Positions 1 through 11,600 of a DNA stretch of 64,000 nt are shown here, piece by piece. Source of the stretch: Polychytrium aggregatum (taxonomy: Eukaryota > Chytridiomycota > Chytridiomycetes > Polychytriales); assembly GCF_025602895.1 (NCBI RefSeq), contig NW_026516219.1, positions 682,001 to 746,000 on the forward strand. The letters are read 5' to 3'. The notes under the pieces are model-generated. The model did not search any database. It saw only the letters and a list, made by a program, of their open reading frames with translations, and had not been told where the DNA came from. The stretch's first letter is position 1; every line of letters starts with the position of its first letter. Both the position numbers and the translations under genes were made by a program.

Positions 1-118
1 ACTCTCACCAGACAGATGTCATCCGTATTATCAAAGCGAAGCTGTAGCCACTCGCGCGAGGCACTCTATCTTCCCTCACACTAACGACACACACAAATCT
101 CTCGGGCATTTGGTGTAG

Positions 119-1098
119 CCATGTTCGACAATGTCGACGAGGACGACGAGGACCCGTTCTTCCAGTACGATTTTGGCGCTGACTACGTCGATCCTAGCCG
201 ACCAAGCAAAGCCGAGCCCGGACTGTCCAAGAAAGAAGAGCGCGAGAAGAAACGGCAGGCAAAGAAGGAAGCGGAGGCGGAGCGTGCCAAGCTGGAGCTG
301 CTGATGATGGACGAGCTCGCTGGGCAGACACGGCACTTTGACCAGCGCGAGGTGATCAAGAAGGAGAAGCTCACCAAGGTCAAGGGCAAAGCAGCGAAAA
401 AGAGTGCCCGCAAGGCGGCCGAACTTAGCGCGGCACAGGACGACTTTGAGATCAACGTTGCCGATCCGCGCTTTTCGTCGCTCATGGATTCACATCACTT
501 TGCCATCGATCCCACCAACCCACAGTAAGTGTTTCAGCGCCCCCCCCCCGGCCGTCAGCGACTCCGGCCGTCAGCGACGGGCAAGATGCCGCACAAAGTC
601 GTTTCGGAGGACGCACCGTTGAATCACGGGCGGCCAGTTCCCACTGCCCCATATCCATGCCTGACCAAACTCTGCGTCTCCTGTGTAGTTTCAAGAAAAC
701 CACGGCGATGCAGAAGATCCTGGAGAAGCGCTCGACTGTCGCGGCCGAGAAGGAGACGACGACCCTCCGGCCCGAGAAGGTGGGCATGTGCGAACAATCA
801 GCGCGGATTGCGATGCGGTGGCTGGGACACGCGCATCCGAGGAGGCAAGGGGTAGAGAGCGCGGGTCGCGGGGCAGTGCATGTGAACCTCGAAGCATATT
901 CGTGGCCCGGCCCGATGGGAACGGCGTTCGCGCTCGCCTGACACTCTGTCGGATACATTTGGCCAGGCTCAGCAGCAACGAGGACAATCCAGCACAAAGG
1001 CCGAGCTCAGTCAACTGGTCGAGTCCGTCAAGAGAAAGCACGCCGTGGCAACCGAGAGCAAAGCGGGCGGAAAGCGGGCAAAGATTGGCCGCACATAG
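119..1098 (+). CDS. ESF1: ESF1-like pre-rRNA processing protein, C-terminal exons (5' partial)
   Basis: ESF1 is a nucleolar factor of 18S rRNA maturation in the small-subunit processome; this is its C-terminal NUC153 region. Exons seen: about 119-524, 689-779 and 967-1098 (TAG stop). The joins keep frame: the donor GTAAGT at 525 and the acceptor TGTGTAG at 688 join FAIDPTNP to HFKKTTAM. Diagnostic motifs are DPRFSSLMDSHHFAIDP followed by FKKTTAMQKILEKR. The N-terminal piece is acidic and then Lys/Glu-rich (KKEEREKKRQAKKE), as in ESF1, and the C-terminus is basic. ESF1 is normally over 600 residues, so most of the gene lies upstream of the window. The ATG at 121 is probably internal, just after an acceptor (GGTGTAG at 118). 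A separate short gene starting at 121 is less likely. Confidence 0.75.
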
Positions 1099-2202
1099 CC
1101 GAGCCAGCAGACGCCGGGTGTTGCCGCCAGGACCCCGGACTTGTTACGGCATGTGGGTGAGTGGGCTGCGATGGCGACATCCCACCCGACCACGGATGAT
1201 GTCTCTGATGGCTGGGCGGGCTCGTGGATTGACGACCGCCGGAATGCCGTGCCGGTCTGTTGTGTGCTGGCTGCTTGAGGCAGACAATTGCCGGCTGGCT
1301 GCACCGTCCGACGCCGTGCCAAAGCGTCATACACAAACGAACAATCCAAAATGCTCTGTGCACATGTCGCACAAACGCATTCACAATGCACCTCTGTGGT
1401 GGACCCAACCGAGCTGGGCGGCAGTCGATGTATCCGCACCATGCGCCACGGCCTCGACGGCCGATCCTCACAGGGGGTTTCCCTTTGGCAAGGACGCTGG
1501 CACCGGGAGAAACGGAGGATGTCTCTCGGCAAGGGCGCCCGGCTCTTCTGGGTCTGCAGACTTGCAGCAAGAATGCGCAGGTGACAGCCCAACAAACATG
1601 GGCTCGGATGGGTGCCTTCTGGGGCGTCGATGCCTGGCGGTGACGGCCTGGACGGCAGCAAGAGGCAGAAATGCAGGCGGGTTTGTGGAGAGCACCGTCC
1701 ATGCAACGGGTACCAACTCATACAGCGGGAACCGATTCATGCCGCGGGTATCGGTTCATGCGCCGGGTATCGATCCGCACAGAACTGAGAGCGTCGCTGA
1801 TAACAGCGCCACTGAGCAGGAACGAGTCCATACATACAAACGCGACAGCGCGTTGTGCACCAATCGCGCTGCACAGCCGCGCCGGACAAACGGAACAGAG
1901 AGAGGCGGCGCCTTGAGTGGTTCCACCGCCTTCTCGCTGCCTTCTCGCGCTGGATTCTCCATGCCTTCTCGCCGCCTTCTCAGCGCCTTCTCGCCATCTC
2001 TCGCCATCTCTCGCCATCTCTCGCTGCCACTCGCCCTGGTTTCAAATCCCTCCTTAAAAAGGGCTGCCCCGCCGAACGTTCGTTCTTCTTCGCCATCCAA
2101 GTTCCCCTCCCCTCTTGCCGTTCCTGCTGCCGATCGCCCTCAGGTCCCATCTCCCCAATTAAGCCCGCCGCTGCTCGCTTCAAAGCCAAATCCGCATCCA
2201 CA
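1099..2202. other. intergenic region upstream of nicotinamidase
   Basis: No convincing coding exon on either strand; the open frames here lack recognisable motifs. An imperfect repeat around GCGGGTATCGGTTCATGC lies near 1734-1775. The last 280 bases are strongly pyrimidine-rich (repeated CTTCTCGCC and TCGCCATCTC), which resembles a fungal core promoter or 5' UTR of the gene starting at 2203. Confidence 0.5.
1991..2024. repeat. 10-bp tandem repeat TCGCCATCTC
   Basis: Three exact head-to-tail copies of TCGCCATCTC and a partial fourth, in the pyrimidine-rich region just upstream of the nicotinamidase gene. Seen directly. Confidence 0.8.
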
Positions 2203-3001
2203 ATGACCTCCGGACAGTCCCTCGACTCCAGCACCGACGTTCTCGTCGTCGTCGATGTCCAAAACGACTTCCTGCCTGGCGGTGCCCTCGGTGTTCCCCT
2301 CGGTAATGACATCCTCCCCGGTCTCTACAAGTTCATCCAGCAGGCCCGCGACCACAGCATCCCCGTCGCCGCCACCCGCGACTGGCATCCCACCAACCAC
2401 GTCTCCTTCAAGGCCCGCGATGGTCCGTGGCCGCCGCACTGCGTCCGCGAAACCAAGGGCGCCGAGTTCCCCGATGGCTTCCCTGTGTACAACATCGGCT
2501 CGAATCTGGCCATCCTCAAGGGCACCACGGCCGACAAGGATGCCTACTCGGGATTCGATGGCACCGACCTCGACGTCCAGCTCAAGCAGCTCAACGTCCG
2601 CCGAGTCTTTGTCTGCGGCATCGCAACTGAGTAAGTCGCCAAGCCACTCGCCTCGTCCTCCTGGCTGGTCCCAGCCCTATTTGCTGTCTCCTTGCCCGAT
2701 TCGCCGTGTGTTTGTCCGATTCATTCCCTTTCGTCCGATTCATTCCCTTTCTGTCCGATCGCTGATCTCACCTGCTCCTCGTCCCCCACGTGCGCCTTCC
2801 TTTCCCTCCGCTTTCTCGTTCTCCACCCATAGGTACTGTGTCCTCGCCACCGCCCAGGATGCCCATAAGCTCGGCTACGAGGTCTTTGTCCTTGAGGATC
2901 TGATCTCGGCCGTCGAGCCCGAGCGAACTGACGAAATCCTGAGCGTCATGCGTCAAGAGGGAATCAATATCTTGAGCACCCAGGATGCCCAGTTCCTCTA
3001 G
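2203..3001 (+). CDS. PNC1: nicotinamidase (isochorismatase-fold hydrolase)
   Basis: Hydrolyses nicotinamide to nicotinate and ammonia in the NAD+ salvage pathway, relieving nicotinamide inhibition of sirtuins. Two exons, 2203-2630 and 2833-3001, with a GTAAGT donor and a CCATAG acceptor, give about 198 residues, close to the usual fungal length. The catalytic triad is visible: Asp in VVDVQNDFLPGGAL, Lys in AILKGT and the nucleophile Cys in CGIATEYCVLATA, which is formed across the splice junction. The metal-binding signature DWHPTNHVSF and WPPHCV is also present. These residues separate nicotinamidase from other isochorismatase-fold enzymes. The start is the first in-frame ATG after the pyrimidine-rich leader and lies 20 residues before the first conserved strand. 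No targeting signal is seen, so the enzyme is probably cytosolic or nuclear. Confidence 0.93.
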
Positions 3002-3787
3002 TCTACGTCCGATGGACCCTCGCCGATACGGCACTCTATTTATGTTAGGCGACGCTTCCGATCTGCCTGCGCATGTTGCCCACTGCCCCAAGTCTACCTC
3101 TTCGCGCCAGTCGTGGAGCCACATCCCAACAGGGTGAGCTGCCGGCGACCTGTCCTCTGCCGGAGTCTGCCCTTGGGTCGATGGAGATGATGTTACGTAT
3201 GAGTTGGATGTCGCCTGTCCTTGTATGTATTGCTGCATTTTTCGCCTTTCCAGCACCGGCCCTCCTTTTGTTTTCCCTCTCTTTCACTTCGCCTCTCAGG
3301 ATCTCCCATTTTTTCTTGTATGTGTGTGTGTGCAGTCGCTTTGCTCGCTTTGCTCTCAAACCCCAAGTCCGCCGAATGCTCCGGGGCTGCTGTGGGTCTC
3401 GGCTCTACCATAGCTTCTCGCCCCAGTAATATAGTCTTCCCAAGGCTTGAGCCGCACCGAATCGACCAGCGTCTGTCCCCGAGAGACGGGCAGCGGTGCG
3501 CACCGTCGCTGGCAGAGCGCCCAGTTCCCACAGGGCCGTGGGAACGTGGCAGGGCCGCCACACACACACCCGTGATCGCATCTGGCTCCAGCCGGCTCCA
3601 GCCGGCTGACTCAGCATGCCCATGCCGCCAGCCAATCCTCGCTTTCTTTGGCCGTCGTCCTTTGCCCGCCCCGTCCTTCTTTCGACCCGATCCCAGCCGG
3701 CCTTTCTGCTGCCTTCCTGTGTCGTCCTCCCACGCTGCCAATCTCTTGCCAATCAACGCACTTGTTGACCACCCTCTCGTTCCCGCC
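3002..3787. other. intergenic region, 3' UTR and promoter
   Basis: Contains the 3' end of the nicotinamidase transcript and a pyrimidine-rich leader (about 3640-3780) of the next gene. No coding exon can be supported; the long opposite-strand frames lack recognisable motifs. Confidence 0.5.
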
Positions 3788-4897
3788 ATGTCCGCCGAAA
3801 TCGATCACGCTGCTTCAATTGTAAGTTTCGCTCGCCTGCTCGGTGCTCTGCATGGCCGTGTGTGGGGCGCCATCGCCCCGGATCTCTCGGATCTCTCGGA
3901 TCTCTTGATCTTTGCAAGGGGCATGCGCCTGCTTGCAGCTCCTCTGCTGCTGGTCGAGAGATACCCTCAGCCGTATCGGTCGTGTCTGGTTCGCTTAGAG
4001 TCCTGACCCTTCACCTCTGATTCGCGCATCTCCAACCCGATCGCTTGTGGCATGCCAACCGTCTTTCCATCCGCTCTGCGCAATTTCATTTGGGCACCAA
4101 TGTAACGTCGCAACATGAACCTCTTGCTCGACCCTGGAACATGTTGTGGGGCCACTCAGGCTGCCGCTGCCGAACAGCCCACTCTTGACCACTCCCAGGC
4201 TCCTGCTGCTGCCGAGCCCGCGGCGGTGTCCACCGAATCTGCCGCGACTGAGGCTGCAAGCGAGAGCCATGACGCTTCCGCTGCAGGCAAGCGCGTCCTC
4301 GCCGAGGTTGCTGAGGTGTCGGTTGATTCGCCCAAGCGCAGACGAGGCCATTCGGCCAAGTCCGACGGGGACGAGACAACCGCAAACGGCTCGTCTCTTC
4401 CCAAGTCGACAAAGTCGCCTCGCTCCAAGGCCCCCAAGACCCCGAGCCGTGCGCCATCTCGCCGAAGTGAGCGCCTCTTGCGTTCGGCCTCCAAGAACAA
4501 CCTCGAAAACGGCCATGGTGCCGAAGCATATGAGCATGTTGCCGAATCCCACGAATCGTCCAAGATGACCGTCGATGATGCCGCCCCTGTCGCTACCGAG
4601 GCCCCACTCGCTGCCTCTGCTGCTGTTGCCGACTCTTCCGCTCCAGCCAGCGAGGCACCTTCTGCCGATGCTGTCGCCGCCGAGGTCGTTCCTGCCGAGG
4701 CTGCCTCCGTTACAGCTAAGCCCGCTGCCGAGCCCGCTGTCGAGTCCGCTGTCAAGCCTGTTGTCGAGCCTGCTATTGTCGAGCCTGCTGCCGAGCCTGC
4801 TGTCGAGCCTGCTATTGTCGAGTCGGTTGTCGAGTCTGTTGCCGAGGCTCCCACTGCCAATGTTCCCACCGACAAGCCCGAAGGCGCCTCGGCCTAA
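3788..4897 (+). CDS. low-complexity Ala/Glu/Pro/Val-rich protein, unknown function
   Basis: Two exons, 3788-3820 (MSAEIDHAASI) and 4160-4897, joined at GTAAGT and CACTCAG in phase 0, predict 256 residues. No family is recognised. The N-terminal third is Ala/Glu-rich. The middle has basic patches that look like nuclear localisation signals (DSPKRRRGHSAKSD and SKAPKTPSRAPSRRSERL), rich in Ser-Pro and Thr-Pro sites. The C-terminal half is a degenerate tandem array built on the theme EPAVEPAIVEPAAEPAV. The protein is expected to be intrinsically disordered and possibly nuclear. The splice logic and the open frame ending in TAA support a real gene; the role is unknown. Confidence 0.6.
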
Positions 4898-5689
4898 GTC
4901 TACCATTTTGAATCTCTCCGGATGATCTTGAATGACTTTCGCTGGACCGCGACTTTACAAAGTCACCACCGCATCCCCGACTTGACCATTGCATCATATC
5001 TTTGCTTTGGCGCTTTGTCGGTTCTATTCTGGACTTGATCTCTATCTTTCTGTCTATCACGATGCACTGTGTTGCTGGCTCGAGCTTCAGGTCCAACTGC
5101 ACTCTGCTTTGTCTCGTGCACATTTCTACCTGTCGACTTTTGTTGGTGACCTTGCATGCCCTTGCCCATACTTTGATCATGCATATGTATTTATTGGATG
5201 CCCCTTGGTCGTCCATTTCTTCATTTTTTAGTGAGTCCTTCTGGGGTGTTCCATTCGGTCACCCGTTTCGTGCGATGACTTGTTCCGCCACCTTTGGCAT
5301 GGGGGGGGGCATGTCTGTATCTCTGGCCACCGTTCCCTCGATGCCTGGCGATGTGAGTGACCATTGTGTGGTTGGAGGAATATACATTACCCTCAAAGCC
5401 CCATGTCGCAAGTGCTCGGTGCGAACCACACCGCGAGGACGACACATCCCCCGATACGCGTGTCTTGAATGCAACTGTCGCTACCGCCACCGCCCCGATC
5501 GCCTAACCGATATACCCCGCCACAGTCGAAGCTCACCCGCCCGGGGCACAAAGTCCCTCAATCACACGAAGCAATCCCTCTGCCCCACTCGCGACTCGCA
5601 TAACGCTCGCTGCCGTCATAGCACTGCCCTCTTGGGATAAAGTCGCAACCGCTTCCAGAGGTGGCAGTGACCGATGGCCCCTTGGCTCC
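4898..5689. other. intergenic, tail-to-tail region
   Basis: Lies between the ends of two convergent genes. It holds a run of nine G at 5301-5309 and an open frame of 212 codons with no recognisable motif, which I do not accept as a gene. Probably 3' UTRs. Confidence 0.45.
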
Positions 5690-8600
5690 TCAGTCCGCTC
5701 GGCACTCGGTCCAGTCCCGCCGGATCTGGGTCAGGACGAGCCCACGGTACTTGGCCTTGAGCTGATCCATGAACGACAAATACTCGGCCAGCTTGAACTC
5801 ATGGGTGTTGGAGTCGCTTGCATCTCCAGCCCACCCATCCATCTTCTCGGCTTTGACTTGAGCCTCTTCGACGACTTCGGAAGCATGAGCCGTTCCGTGG
5901 GGATGTGCCAGCGGAAACTCGCTCAAGTAGGCCAGCAATTCTTGTTCCCGGGTGGCCACCAGGATCCCGCGCTCAAGATGCTTGAACAGACTGATGACAA
6001 AGTAGATCTGATAGTCGATGCCGTTGATCATGAAGAGAGCAATGTACTTGAGGATCTTGGGAAAGTCTAGAACGTTCCAAAAGACTTCACGGAGCCATCG
6101 CATAGCAATCTATGACGCCGAACGCGTGAGTATCTTCCCGCTCTCTGACCGACATTTTTTGGAGTTGAACACGGACCCTTTGATTCTTTATGGCAGTGTC
6201 GCATCGGAAGTGCCTCGAGCCTACCTGCGATGGCGTGCAGCCGCTGAGGACAAAGGCTGAAAACACTCTTGGCAGCTCCAGTTCCAGGATCGTCTCGATC
6301 ATATGGCATGTGGTCGAGTACACCAGCGGAATGTCGCCATCCTCGCTTCGTGAGTGCATATCCGCGACCTTGGCCCGGAACGACCAGGTGTACATCGAAT
6401 GCATGAACTGGGCATAGTTTTCCAGGAAGGCGGTAGCTTCTGCCGCACGGCCATCTGTTTCGTCTCGGATCGAGATGCTTGACAGCGGCTGAAAATGAAA
6501 GGCAATCGTGATTGTGGCCATGAACCAATCGAATCCTATTGCCGAAGCAGTGGTCTCAAGCCCAGTCGGCTCAGAGGCGCTTTCACCGGTCGTCTCCTTT
6601 GCATCGTCGTGGCGGTGGAAGGCATCGCACAGATACTCGTGTGTTTGCGACAGGACCTGCAAAAACGTTTCCTTCCGGAGAGTGTTCTTGCTGGTGTGGG
6701 CGAGGAGACGAGTTGCGTAGCGGATCGCCACCTCGGCACCCAGGATGTTGCTGGGCAGCGATCGCTGGGTGGCGTTGCCAAGGAATCAATGAGCCGCAAA
6801 ACAGGGACTTTCAGAACAGGGTACACCACAGCGCACCACGGCTTATCCTCGAATGATCGCATCACATCAAACTGCAATGGACAGATAACAAACCTGACTG
6901 GCCGCGATGGCTCTGCATCTTATGGGCTTTTGCGCAGCTTGTCCAGCAAAACCTTGGCTGGGAATCAGGAACCAGCCAAGGGCCTCCGCATCCTCGGTCG
7001 CGAGCAACTGGATCGTGTCCAGGAGTTTGGTCATGCAGAGGCCAAATGACTCTGCCGGGATGCTCCCGTCGCAGTCCTTGATGATGTACATGAATGCTTT
7101 CTGCATCGGCATAGGAGTAGCAGCAGGGCCGTCGAGAATGAGTCGCAGGCACAGGCTCCCCGACGATGCACTCAAGAACTTCAAGTCTTTGCATTCGGTG
7201 GGGTCAAGCCCGTCCAGTACAAGCGTGACCAATGCACGGCCGACAATCATTAGAGTATTCCCTCGGCACGCACCTGCAATTCGCCGAGCCAGCCCTTGGG
7301 ATCTGTCACGTTCTGTCCGATGATGTTGTTGAACGCCTCCAGTGCCGAGGATCTGACAGAAGGAGGTCAGTCAGGGTGAATCCTTTGACAATCAGGGCAG
7401 CCACAATGTACCCCCACTGATTCCACAGCGAGGGACACTTCTGTTCCTCCCCTCCAAGCTGCCACACGATGCACATACCCCGGCTGCGACTTTGCTGGGT
7501 ACTGAGTTTTGATGTAGCACTCAGGGACCGGAAACTCGGAGAAGAAGGTCAAATGCTCGCTCCGCAGGAAGTCGCTGGTTGATGTTGTCGGCAGCACTCG
7601 CTCCGACGGGCCGCCCGTCAAATAGGTCGATACCAGGATGGAGTTACGGAGCAGAGCATTTGCATCGATGATGAATCCTGCTCAGCCACAGGGGTTAAAG
7701 CCAGGGAAAATACCAACTAGCTCTTGGCTCAGAGGCGCGGGGCATTATCCTGGGCCAAGTGTCAGCCCGGAACTCTGAAAGCTGGATCGACACAGCGCTG
7801 TTGATGCATGATCCTTGTTTGTGAACAAACACTGAGACGCTGGTATTATCTCGCACCTACCTGAATCGATTTGGTTGTGTCTTTGGAGCCTCAGCAGGCG
7901 CTCCTGGATGTGGAACGTCGACTGCAGCAGCAGAAATGCATCTAGCGATGAAATCGCAACTTTGAGGATCGACAGACCCATCTGATGCGATATGCAAGTG
8001 GCTTAGCTATCTGATGGACCCCAGGCTGTCATCCGCGACGGTGAGACCGTACATACGTTGATTTCTTTGGAAACCAGCGTTCCACCTTCTTCCTTAAAAA
8101 GCTCACTGACCTGATGCGATTCTTCCTGCGGCAATATCAAATCCAAAGGTGGCTCCTCGAGGAGCGCAACATACTTCATCAGATACGACCACGAGTACTT
8201 GTCGTCCGCTCGTTTTCGGATCGAGTCTTTGACCATCGCCGCACACAGGGCCGGGAACGATGAAAACACCTTGACGATGCTGTTGATGATCTTGCGACAG
8301 ATGTGGCTTTCCGTGTCGATCTGTGTTGGATCAAGTCTGCCGAGTCAAGGACAACAAGAGCGTTTGGCGGAGGTGTGCCAAAGGGCGCACCTGTGATCCG
8401 ATCAATTGGCTCTTGACCCGTGGCATGCCCTCCGCTCTCGCTTGCCCCTCTGAGATTCATGCAAAGGATATGTGGATCACGGAAGGGGTGGTCCGATTCC
8501 AGAATCAGCCACAGCTCGCGCAAGAGCCATTCGGGTAAGTTGTTCTTGAGCAGAGAACGCATCCCCGACTGCGTGACCGAGATTTGCGAGACCAAGACGC

Positions 8601-11600
8601 CGTATCCGAATTTTTCGCACTTGCTGACTTGAATCTTTTGCTGGTAGCTAAATAAACAAGGCGCTGTGGTATGAGCTGAACGTGCTCTCACCTCGGATTC
8701 CACTGCGGCCATGTCAGGGTGCCGGCACTGAGGCGGGTTTGCTCCACAATCGGGGTCACTTCACCCAAGTTTCTCGACCAGCGATTGTGAATCGGTACGA
8801 CACTCATGGCCTGTCACGCCGCATAACTCTGCACATGTGCGACACTTGGCGTTGCTACCCCAGATATCACCAGTCGGCATCCAATCAAATGCGGCACCAA
8901 ATGCAGCACCAAAGGACATTGGGCACAAGGACTGCTTGCTCCCAACCCAGCCTCCATTCGGCCGTCAAGTACATTGATTTGTTTGGCTCACCACTTACCG
9001 ATGGAGCATGTAGCTCGTGCATGGGTCCATCGAGCCCGATTGGTGGAGCAGCAGCACCCCGCGCGGCGAGCCCGCAAAGTTGAGCAGATTGTCGAGCGAT
9101 ATGGTTAGCCAGTCCCGACGGCTGTGGCTTTTGTTGATGGAGTCAACTCGGGCACTATCATCGTGAACGAACATGTCCTGGTTCTCGGCGGCAAGGGTTC
9201 GATGGAGTCCATAGCGCTCGATCCAGAGTAGCCCCTCGCAAGTTCGATACAGCTGCCGGAGAAGGAAGATATAGGCCCCGAGGAGACGCAGGGGGATCGG
9301 CGAGAACGATCGGATCTCGCCTTTCAGCCCAAGTTGGACAAAATCCGCCACTGTCGGGATGATGCTTCGCACGGATGCGGATCCGTGGCATGTGTGCGAC
9401 GGCGAATGTTCCTGCGCGACCGTATACACATAGTCCGGCCTGGATAGTGTTCCTCTCAGCAGAAGATGGCGTCCGAGGTCTGTCGCGGCAATGCTTGAAA
9501 GGTTCTCGGATATGTGAAACAAAACCAGCTGCCGATCGTGGCTGTCCTTTGGGGAGAGATCTTGGTGCTTTCTCTTACTTTCACCGAGAATGAATTTGAT
9601 CGGCGCCACCAAATCCTCCAATGTATGTTCCTGGGGGGCAACGACGGAGACAAAACCAAGTCGGAGACATGCGTCAGCAAGGAGTGGTGGCGACAGCTAG
9701 AACCAAGCCCATCCGAGGTCAGCGCAGAGCAAGGCAAAGGTCAGTTGGTGCACAAACCTTGTGGAGATGGCTTTTGCATAGCGCACGGCAGGAAAACAGG
9801 CTGTTCAGTATGCCACACACGAATTTCGACAGGTTCAAAGGGGAAACTGTGTGGTATCGATCGGCTTGGTGCTGATTGTGCATGCTCTCGATCAGATCCG
9901 AGGCGACAGACAAATCAATGCTCGGGCAATAGCACATAAGGCGGACCAGTGTCCGAAGGAAGACTTGAAGGCCAATTTGTACGATTGGGGATGTGTCGCC
10001 TTCTGTACAGCGAGCGGTGCAACAGATTGACAAAGTCATCGATGCACATGTCCACGGCATGGGAGCAAGTCAGTAGAGCGACGAATCTGCGGTCAGCACC
10101 GAGCTGCCCATGCAGCGTCGCTTGGGATAGTCTCCAGTTTATCTCTCACCGAAGAGCGAGTCCAGCACCGAGTTCTTGGCAAGTGTCTTCTTGACGTATT
10201 TGAACGGAAAGCTCTGGCGTCCACTGAAGCATTGCGCCAATTTGGCGAGCATCACCGTCGAGTGAAGGAAGGCCAGGTAGTTCCAGTCGTCTCTGAACAG
10301 TGTTTTGCCGTTTCCGTCGCTCTCTTCGTTGGCCTCGACGTCCATCACTAAAACATCCTCCGCTTGAGTGGCCGCCTTTATCATTTCGATCGGCAGAAAT
10401 TGCTGGATGGTGAGGGTTCCAGCATAGTCAAAAAAGATCCGCCCCACCACGCTGCTCGCAAAGTTCTCCTGGATCAGCACCGAGCTCGTCGCAGTCTTGC
10501 CAAACTGAGACGCCATCCATTTCTCGAACCATGCAGCTTTGGGATCGATCAAAGCAAGGTAGTGGATGGCGTGTATCGATCCCGACGCCGGCAGGAGCTT
10601 TGTTGCTCCAGCGCCCGGCATTGCTGGGATGCTCGATGACGAAGCAACGCCATTGGACCCCACGGCGGCTGTGTCGCCGATGCCGGCTTTGAGCAGGCGG
10701 ACCGTGGCGCAGATGACCTCGGTAAGCAGACTTTCCGGAAATCGGTTCCAGCACGATGGTAGCTCGTGCTGGAACTGGTTGAGCAGACGAAACTGCGATA
10801 AACAAACAGTCCAAGAGAAGGGTGTTGAGTTAATATCCCGACGATGCCGGTGTCTCGTGGCTGTTGCTCTGGTGCAGTTGTTTGTAATCAACTGTCCAAG
10901 GCACACAGTTGGATATTTTCCATAACATGCCATTAGCGGATCTGATGTTGGTGCTGGTTTTGCATCAGGCGCAACGCTGTGGGTCGGCACATTCAGAACA
11001 TCCGCCGCACCTCCCGTGTGGCGGTGATGCCAGGACCGTACCTTTCGGAGCAGCAAATCATTTTTTGGATCGACGAGATCAAACCCATTGGATAACTTGG
11101 GTGTGTGGCCGCTTTCAATAAGTTGCGTCAGATGGTTGATAAGACTGACAAAGACCTCTCCTGTCATGGGCGGTGGTGCGGCTTTGAACGCTCTGGCGTA
11201 TATCCGAAGGCCGTGCATTGCAATCCTGGAGTTGGTGTAAGCCCGCCGCAAGGTACAGGGAAATCCGAAATTCGTTAGAACAATGTCCATCAAGAACATG
11301 TCGCTTGAATCAGGAACGAGCGACTCGTGCATTTTCCGCCAGCCGCCCAGGCGAAACCACCACTGCTTGTGAGTTTGTACGAACCTCGGATCTGCATCTC
11401 CAATTGACGCCTCCAGTGCTGGTCGGGAGTCGTTCCACAACTCTCCCGATAATAGATCGACCGATGAGAACGAGGCCAGTTTCTAGAGAACCATTGGGTA
11501 TCAACAAGCCGAGCGTCAATCAGGTCGCCGTTCCGAAGTCATATTCATGGACATCTCGTTGGTGGCGACCCCGCCAGCTGCCTCGCCTATCGGAATGACT

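Noticed and set aside
1011-1721. Long minus-strand frames downstream of ESF1
   Set aside because: No recognisable domain, and no convincing splice structure; probably chance frames in GC-rich intergenic DNA.
4156-4875. Minus-strand Ala/Ser/Thr-rich frame of 239 codons
   Set aside because: Mirror of the Ala/Glu-rich gene on the plus strand, which has proper splice sites and a matching start.
5002-5640. Plus-strand frame of 212 codons
   Set aside because: Composition and lack of motifs suggest a chance frame between two convergent genes.
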